Both the position numbers and the translations under genes were made by a program. From Cristatella mucedo (lineage: Eukaryota > Bryozoa > Phylactolaemata > Cristatellidae), in contig WPIO01000014.1 of NCBI GenBank assembly GCA_009760855.2, positions 6,061,001 through 6,125,000 on the forward strand: a stretch of 64,000 bases of DNA, written 5' to 3'. The notes beneath the pieces were generated by a model, which saw only the letters and a list, made by a program, of their open reading frames with translations, did no database searches and was not told the DNA's origin. This document shows positions 57,241 to 64,000 of this stretch, piece by piece; the first letter of the stretch is position 1, and each line of letters starts with the position of its first letter.

Positions 57241-59631
57241 GTTACGTACATAGTCGGTTTCATGCTTAAATAATGTTTTGTACAATAGAAAATCTGTAGG
57301 GCGCTACAAGAAATATGACCGTATTTCCTAACACTTAACTAACGTTCAAGAATAGCTCAGCAAAAGCAGCACTACTAATAGCACGCTTGAGAGAACGGTC
57401 TTACAGCAAGGCAAATCGAGACGTGAGTAGTGCGAGTCACACCTTGTTTAGGCATTCGGTACGTTTGAATGGTATTGAGATCTTTTCAAGTTTGCAAGAG
57501 GCACATATAATGGCGATGAAAATCGGAGCACGTTATGCGACGAATCGGCAGATTGTGGCGGTTCGACTATCGTAGGACAACTGCATCAACATAACACTCC
57601 AACATCAACGTCAGAGAATTATGACAACACTTGCAAGTATTTGATAATGAAGTATTCTTTTTTGATCGAGAATGGACCCCTTATTAACCGAATTATACCT
57701 CGCGCTAGTCGTTACATTGTACCAATTTACCTAATGAATAATAGTAATAACGCTGATCATAAATAATAGTAATACTGATGTTGACGCATTTGAAATAGCG
57801 CTTTCTAAAACATCGATGTCTTTCAAGGCACTGAACATTTGCTGTAAATTAAGCACGATCGAACCGTTAGTAGCCGGCTGCTTAATAAACGACAAGAGTA
57901 ACATGGGAAGAAATGTCATAACCAGGATGAGCTTTCAAGTGTGGTTAGTGGCTGAATGCACGATGTCAGCATGCATAAGCAAGCAAGTGATAAATCACAG
58001 GGATCCACTAAATGCTGTGATAAATAGATACCTTTAAAAATAGTGGGAATGAACTAAACGCATCGCTAAATAGCAAAGAAACCTGGGATGCTAATAGGAT
58101 ATGGGGCGGTAACGACGAACTGGTGCTCTCAAGATCGGTAAGCAACGTCACGCATAATTGTCATAATTGTCACATTAATAGGTAAGGTATTCTACGGACA
58201 ACAAGAACTACGGTTGTCCCTCGTCGACGACAAAACTTGAACGTTTGATGTATCTCAGCGAATAAAAAAATTCCTTAAGACTTTAGTTCAACGGACGCGG
58301 TGAGTTGATTTCTGCCAAGGTTAGAAAGTCGCTTAATTAGCTATTAGTTGTAATAGTAAGGCGCCATAATCGGATGAGTGAATTATAAAATTGTAGTCTC
58401 TTTCATTGTAAAAGCGCGTGAGATTCACTCGCTAAAGAAAGTTCCTTAACATCATCAATTCTCAAGCTCGTCTGACCTACGTTAAAAGGAAAGACGTCGG
58501 AGGAATCGTCAAACTGTAAGATTTTTGCCGGACTATTAGAATAGTCATCTTGCCACTGTCCCGTCTTTCTTTCAGGGTTAGTATCGCCTTCGTATTTAGA
58601 TATTAGGAAGTGTTAAAACATGAAACCTAATAAATTGTTTCACGGTTTAATGTTGAGCCTTACCCTTTGCCGGTAAAGGCTGATTTCCCTTTTAATTCCA
58701 GCCTTGATTTCTCGGTGACGTTGAGGTTGAAAGTAACTTGGCGAAACGGTTACTACGCGAGAAAGAGACTTTTTTAAGTTGATGCCCGAATTTTCCTTTA
58801 TAATGACTACTTATCCCGTCAAAATAAGTGCACTTGAAGGTTCGTCTCACTTCTTTGTCTTAGGTGAACGACGCTTGTTTGCAGGACTCAGCGTCGCTCT
58901 TTAAGGTAAGAGCTGGAGGAGCCCACAGGGCCCCTGACATGCGATTAATCCACGGTGAGTTAGTTTAACGTCTTGAGCTTAGGCAAGCAAACGTTAGCGA
59001 TGCATTTTAAATAAATTATAGTACAAATAAGGCACAACCGTACTAATGAAAGTCATCAGTGCTCGTACCGACTACAGAAATATTTAATGACTTCAGTTGC
59101 AATATCGACACGAGTTGAAACTACCGACGGCAAGGTTAAGGTCAAAGGACAATGAAACAGTAGAGTCTTACAACTGTTAGGCGGACGAAAGTGCGTGCGT
59201 TTGCTTTTCTCCGAACGCAGCCAAGCCATAATAACGCTAAGAACGAGCGGAATCTGTTAAACCTTAACGTCAAGATGATGCAATTTTTAATCACCTTAAT
59301 TGAAAAGTGTCAGGAAAAGCAAGAAGCCTGAAATATATTGCAATCGGTGGAGACATTGAACAGTAATTTTTTCCGAGACTTTCAGGCATTAAAAGCACTA
59401 GGTCCGACAGACGGTGAGACCGTGGGTTTAACTTTCTTGATATACATTCACTAGAAGTACATTTCAAGAGTAACGTCGCGTTGGCGAACTGCAAGGCCCC
59501 CCTTTGTCAACACGTTTGCGGATTTGTTTGTCTAGTGAGAAGCGAGAAAGTGCTGTCGCAGCGCGTTTGACAATCACTGTGAGGTTACCATCGTCAATTA
59601 TGAACAGCGATCAGCAGACGATTAGACATAC

Positions 59632-59935
59632 CTTCTTCATTTGTGGACTCATATAATGCCATCGTTGATGGTCCAGTTCCTACATCAGTTGTCGCTGTTA
59701 TCGTAAAGCTGTAGTTCTGGCCTGGCGAAAGGTCACCTATAGTCAACTGTGTGGTGTCGCTGTTCACCGTTTTAGTTTGATTAGTTGAATTTCCACAAAA
59801 GTACGCAGTGTAGCGTACGGTATAGTTCCTAATGATCCCGTTTCTTTCGGCACACGCTACTTCAGTCCAAGAAAGATCGACGGTTCTTGAGGTGTTCTTT
59901 TTTGGTCGAAAATCCTTGCGGAAATCCCATTGGTG
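59632..59935 (-). pseudogene. FN3 cassette exon, array unit 4, frameshifted
   Basis: 304 nt instead of 303. On the plus strand 59898-59903 has six T where the other units have five, so the coding strand carries an extra A after FSTKK. The shifted frame reaches a stop about 13 codons later, before the FN3 core. Everything else matches unit 5. Either this unit cannot make an FN3 domain, or the base is a homopolymer sequencing error. The exon could still be skipped without harm because its intended phase is 1-1. Confidence 0.75.
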
Positions 59936-60493
59936 CTTAAACAGCATACGTGATGGTGATCAGGCAGTTTTCGTACCATCAGGAACGTAAGACTTACTTT
60001 TACCACGTTGGAGTCACTTACATACAACAAGTAGCGGGTTCGCATCTTCTCGACGTCTAACTAATTCGACCAAAGACTATATACTATGTTACCACTCGGT
60101 TCGTAGAAGACGTTCGGAAAGACCTGGTGGAAACTCCTGAGGTTGTAAGAGACATCTTCGAGTACTATCGTCGCAGATCGTCAAGTTTTAGCCCGAATTT
60201 CCAGGAATTTAGACAAGATCGAGACTGCTTATCAGGCTTTGTGCTTACTTTTTTGTACTAGAAACACTTATGGTTCCCTTTTTAGCACTTGCTCAGAGAT
60301 GCTGCTCTAAAGTTTTTCTATTTGAGAGCAGCTACCCAGTACATACGTCTGGTGGAGACGGACGAAGAAACGCGCGAAGTATTGAGCGAGTACGTTAGAG
60401 GGATTTTCACGTTTTATAATAAAATTACAGCCGAATTCATTGGTATTACAAGTTTTACATCGACGCTTGCACGCTAAAAAACAATCAGCTAAC

Positions 60494-60629
60494 CAGGGAT
60501 TCGCGGTATAGGTTCTTGAAACTCAAAAACTCGTACGTTTTCTTGTATTAGGGTTACTGAGAAACATGTGAATGAATGAAATAACACGGCACAGAGTAAA
60601 CACAAAAACTGCTTCTCGATTGCTCCCAT
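60494..60629 (-). CDS. Signal-peptide exon, array unit 4
   Basis: 136-nt exon opening MGAIEKQFLCLLCAVLFHSF, phase-1 GTTAGC donor, frame intact. It leads into the frameshifted FN3 exon of the same unit. Confidence 0.6.
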
Positions 60630-63021
60630 GTTACGTACATAGTCGGTTTCATGCTTAAATAATGTTTTGTACAATAGAAAATCTGTAGGGCGCTACAAGA
60701 AATATGACCGTATTTCCTAACACTTAACTAACGTTCAAGAATAGCTCAGCAAAAGCAGCACTACTAATAGCACGCTTGAGAGAACGGTCTTACAGCAAGG
60801 CAAATCGAGACGTGAGTAGTGCGAGTCACACCTTGTTTAGGCATTCGGTACGTTTGAATGGTATTGAGATCTTTTCAAGTTTGCAAGAGGCACATATAAT
60901 GGCGATGAAAATCGGAGCACGTTATGCGACGAATCGGCAGATTGTGGCGGTTCGACTATCGTAGGACAACTGCATCAACATAACACTCCAACATCAACGT
61001 CAGAGAATTATGACAACACTTGCAAGTATTTGATAATGAAGTATTCTTTTTTGATCGAGAATGGACCCCTTATTAACCGAATTATACCTCGCGCTAGTCG
61101 TTACATTGTACCAATTTACCTAATGAATAATAGTAATAACGCTGATCATAAATAATAGTAATACTGATGTTGACGCATTTGAAATAGCGCTTTCTAAAAC
61201 ATCGATGTCTTTCAAGGCACTGAACATTTGCTGTAAATTAAGCACGATCGAACCGTTAGTAGCCGGCTGCTTAATAAACGACAAGAGTAACATGGGAAGA
61301 AATGTCATAACCAGGATGAGCTTTCAAGTGTGGTTAGTGGCTGAATGCACGATGTCAGCATGCATAAGCAAGCAAGTGATAAATCACAGGGATCCACTAA
61401 ATGCTGTGATAAATAGATACCTTTAAAAATAGTGGGAATGAACTAAACGCATCGCTAAATAGCAAAGAAACCTGGGATGCTAATAGGATATGGGGCGGTA
61501 ACGACGAACTGGTGCTCTCAAGATCGGTAAGCAACGTCACGCATAATTGTCATAATTGTCACATTAATAGGTAAGGTATTCTACGGACAACAAGAACTAC
61601 GGTTGTCCCTCGTCGACGACAAAACTTGAACGTTTGATGTATCTCAGCGAATAAAAAAATTCCTTAAGACTTTAGTTCAACGGACGCGGTGAGTTGATTT
61701 CTGCCAAGGTTAGAAAGTCGCTTAATTAGCTATTAGTTGTAATAGTAAGGCGCCATAATCGGATGAGTGAATTATAAAATTGTAGTCTCTTTCATTGTAA
61801 AAGCGCGTGAGATTCACTCGCTAAAGAAAGTTCCTTAACATCATCAATTCTCAAGCTCGTCTGACCTACGTTAAAAGGAAAGACGTCGGAGGAATCGTCA
61901 AACTGTAAGATTTTTGCCGGACTATTAGAATAGTCATCTTGCCACTGTCCCGTCTTTCTTTCAGGGTTAGTATCGCCTTCGTTATTTAGATATTAGGAAG
62001 TGTTAAAACATGAAACCTAATAAATTGTTTCACGGTTTAATGTTGAGCCTTACCCTTTGCCGGTAAAGGCTGATTTCCCTTTTAATTCCAGCCTTGATTT
62101 CTCGGTGACGTTGAGGTTGAAAGTAACTTGGCGAAACGGTTACTACGCGAGAAAGAGACTTTTTTAAGTTGATGCCCGAATTTTCCTTTATAATGACTAC
62201 TTATCCCGTCAAAATAAGTGCACTTGAAGGTTCGTCTCACTTCTTTGTCTTAGGTGAACGACGCTTGTTTGCAGGACTCAGCGTCGCTCTTTAAGGTAAG
62301 AGCTGGAGGAGCCCACAGGGCCCCTGACATGCGATTAATCCACGGTGAGTTAGTTTAACGTCTTGAGCTTAGGCAAGCAAACGTTAGCGATGCATTTTAA
62401 ATAAATTATAGTACAAATAAGGCACAACCGTACTAATGAAAGTCATCAGTGCTCGTACCGACTACAGAAATATTTAATGACTTCAGTTGCAATATCGACA
62501 CGAGTTGAAACTACCGACGGCAAGGTTAAGGTCAAAGGACAATGAAACAGTAGAGTCTTACAACTGTTAGGCGGACGAAAGTGCGTGCGTTTGCTTTTCT
62601 CCGAACGCAGCCAAGCCATAATAACGCTAAGAACGAGCGGAATCTGTTAAACCTTAACGTCAAGATGATGCAATTTTTAATCACCTTAATTGAAAAGTGT
62701 CAGGAAAAGCAAGAAGCCTGAAATATATTGCAATCGGTGGAGACATTGAACAGTAATTTTTTCCGAGACTTTCAGGCATTAAAAGCACTAGGTCCGACAG
62801 ACGGTGAGACCGTGGGTTTAACTTTCTTGATATACATTCACTAGAAGTACATTTCAAGAGTAACGTCGCGTTGGCGAACTGCAAGGCCCCCCTTTGTCAA
62901 CACGTTTGCGGATTTGTTTGTCTAGTGAGAAGCGAGAAAGTGCTGTCGCAGCGCGTTTGACAATCACTGTGAGGTTACCATCGTCAATTATGAACAGCGA
63001 TCAGCAGACGATTAGACATAC

Positions 63022-63324
63022 CTTCTTCATTTGTGGACTCATATAATGCCATCGTTGATGGTCCAGTTCCTACATCAGTTGTCGCTGTTATCGTAAAGCT
63101 GTAGTTCTGGCCTGGCGAAAGGTCACCTATAGTCAACTGTGTGGTGTCGCTGTTCACCGTTTTAGTTTGATTAGTTGAATTTCCACAAAAGTACGCAGTG
63201 TAGCGTACGGTATAGTTCCTAATGATCCCGTTTCTTTCGGCACACGCTACTTCAGTCCAAGAAAGATCGACGGTTCTTGAGGTGTTCTTTTTGGTCGAAA
63301 ATCCTTGCGGAAATCCCATTGGTG
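63022..63324 (-). CDS. FN3 cassette exon, array unit 5
   Basis: 303-nt phase 1-1 exon with intact frame and splice sites, same protein as units 1 and 3. Unlike otherwise near-identical unit 4, it has the five-T run that keeps the frame. Confidence 0.8.
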
Positions 63325-63882
63325 CTTAAACAGCATACGTGATGGTGATCAGGCAGTTTTCGTACCATCAGGAACGTAAGACTTACTTTTACCACGTTGG
63401 AGTCACTTACATACAACAAGTAGCGGGTTCGCATCTTCTCGACGTCTAACTAATTCGACCAAAGACTATATACTATGTTACCACTCGGTTCGTAGAAGAC
63501 GTTCGGAAAGACCTGGTGGAAACTCCTGAGGTTGTAAGAGACATCTTCGAGTACTATCGTCGCAGATCGTCAAGTTTTAGCCCGAATTTCCAGGAATTTA
63601 GACAAGATCGAGACTGCTTATCAGGCTTTGTGCTTACTTTTTTTGTACTAGAAACACTTATGGTTCCCTTTTTAGCACTTGCTCAGAGATGCTGCTCTAA
63701 AGTTTTTCTATTTGAGAGCAGCTACCCAGTACATACGTCTGGTGGAGACGGACGAAGAAACGCGCGAAGTATTGAGCGAGTACGTTAGAGGGATTTTCAC
63801 GTTTTATAATAAAATTACAGCCGAATTCATTGGTATTACAAGTTTTACATCGACGCTTGCACGCTAAAAACAATCAGCTAAC

Positions 63883-64000
63883 CAGGGATTCGCGGTATAG
63901 GTTCTTGAAACTCAAAAACTCGTACGTTTTCTTGTATTAGGGTTACTGAGAAACATGTGAATGAATGAAATAACACGGCACAGAGTAAACACAAAAACTG
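63883..64000 (-). CDS. Signal-peptide exon, array unit 5 (partial)
   Basis: The 3' 118 nt of the exon are present, ending in phase 1 at the GTTAGC donor. The ATG and first codons lie beyond the window edge. The visible part matches unit 4. Confidence 0.55.

Larger units (their letters stand above)
54822..58009 (-). repeat. Array unit 3 (3188 bp, internally deleted)
   Basis: Head-to-tail copy that is about 205 bp shorter than the others because of a deletion near 55206 (AATTGTAG joined to TTAAGGAAATC). The missing DNA corresponds to about 51816-52023 of unit 2 and lies outside the exons. Confidence 0.95.
58010..61398 (-). repeat. Array unit 4 (3389 bp)
   Basis: Head-to-tail copy nearly identical to unit 5 over the shared length. 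Differences I can see are mostly 1-bp indels (near 58592, 59900 and 60475). Confidence 0.95.
61399..64000 (-). repeat. Array unit 5, cut by the window edge
   Basis: At least 2602 bp of a further copy; the window ends inside its signal-peptide exon. How many units follow is unknown. Confidence 0.95.

Overview
The window is a stretch of invertebrate animal genome. It has GT/AG-spliced exons separated by kilobase introns, decayed L2/CR1-type LINEs, tRNA-derived SINEs, a solo LTR and long microsatellites. Nothing bacterial or viral is visible. The species cannot be fixed from sequence alone; a flatworm or another lophotrochozoan would fit, but that is a guess.

The main gene runs on the minus strand from about 50.66 kb down to 3.69 kb. 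It encodes a receptor-type protein tyrosine phosphatase (RPTP) of R3-like layout: signal peptide, two fibronectin type III (FN3) domains, one transmembrane helix, one PTP domain and a short Ser-rich tail. I rebuilt 13 coding exons whose phases agree at every junction. Their lengths sum to 1896 nt, exactly 632 codons (631 residues plus stop). All PTP landmarks are present: KNRY, DYINASYI, SQGP, FWxMIWEQ, WPDHG, HCSAGVGRTG and the QTE Q-loop. The phosphatase therefore looks catalytically intact.

Upstream (48.04 kb to the window end) the 5' part of this gene is amplified as a direct tandem array of about 3.39-kb units: four complete (one 3.19 kb) and a fifth cut off by the window. Each unit carries a signal-peptide exon and an FN3 exon, both ending in phase 1, so each could splice onto the single shared downstream part (second FN3, TM, PTP). 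This resembles a variable-first-exon/constant-region arrangement, or a set of truncated decoy-type genes. Unit 4 has a frameshift in its FN3 exon. A core of about 0.9 kb is practically identical in all units except unit 2, while the flanks have diverged, which suggests gene conversion. The most distal units (4 and 5) are almost identical and so look youngest.

The introns hold the repeats. From low to high coordinate these are: LINE reverse-transcriptase pieces (0-0.5, 2.1, 7.0, 12.1, 18.5-20.1, 22.0-22.8, 30.7, 38.8-40.1, 41.4-42.6, 43.4-43.7 kb); SINEs sharing the LINE 3' tail; a 1.9-kb foldback element with about 125-bp inverted arms and internal ~170-bp tandem repeats (15.35-17.27 kb); and a 1096-bp solo LTR with a 4-bp target-site duplication (25.66-26.75 kb). 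A coding-like plus-strand exon at 2.49-2.80 kb may be the 3' end of a neighbouring gene convergent with the RPTP.
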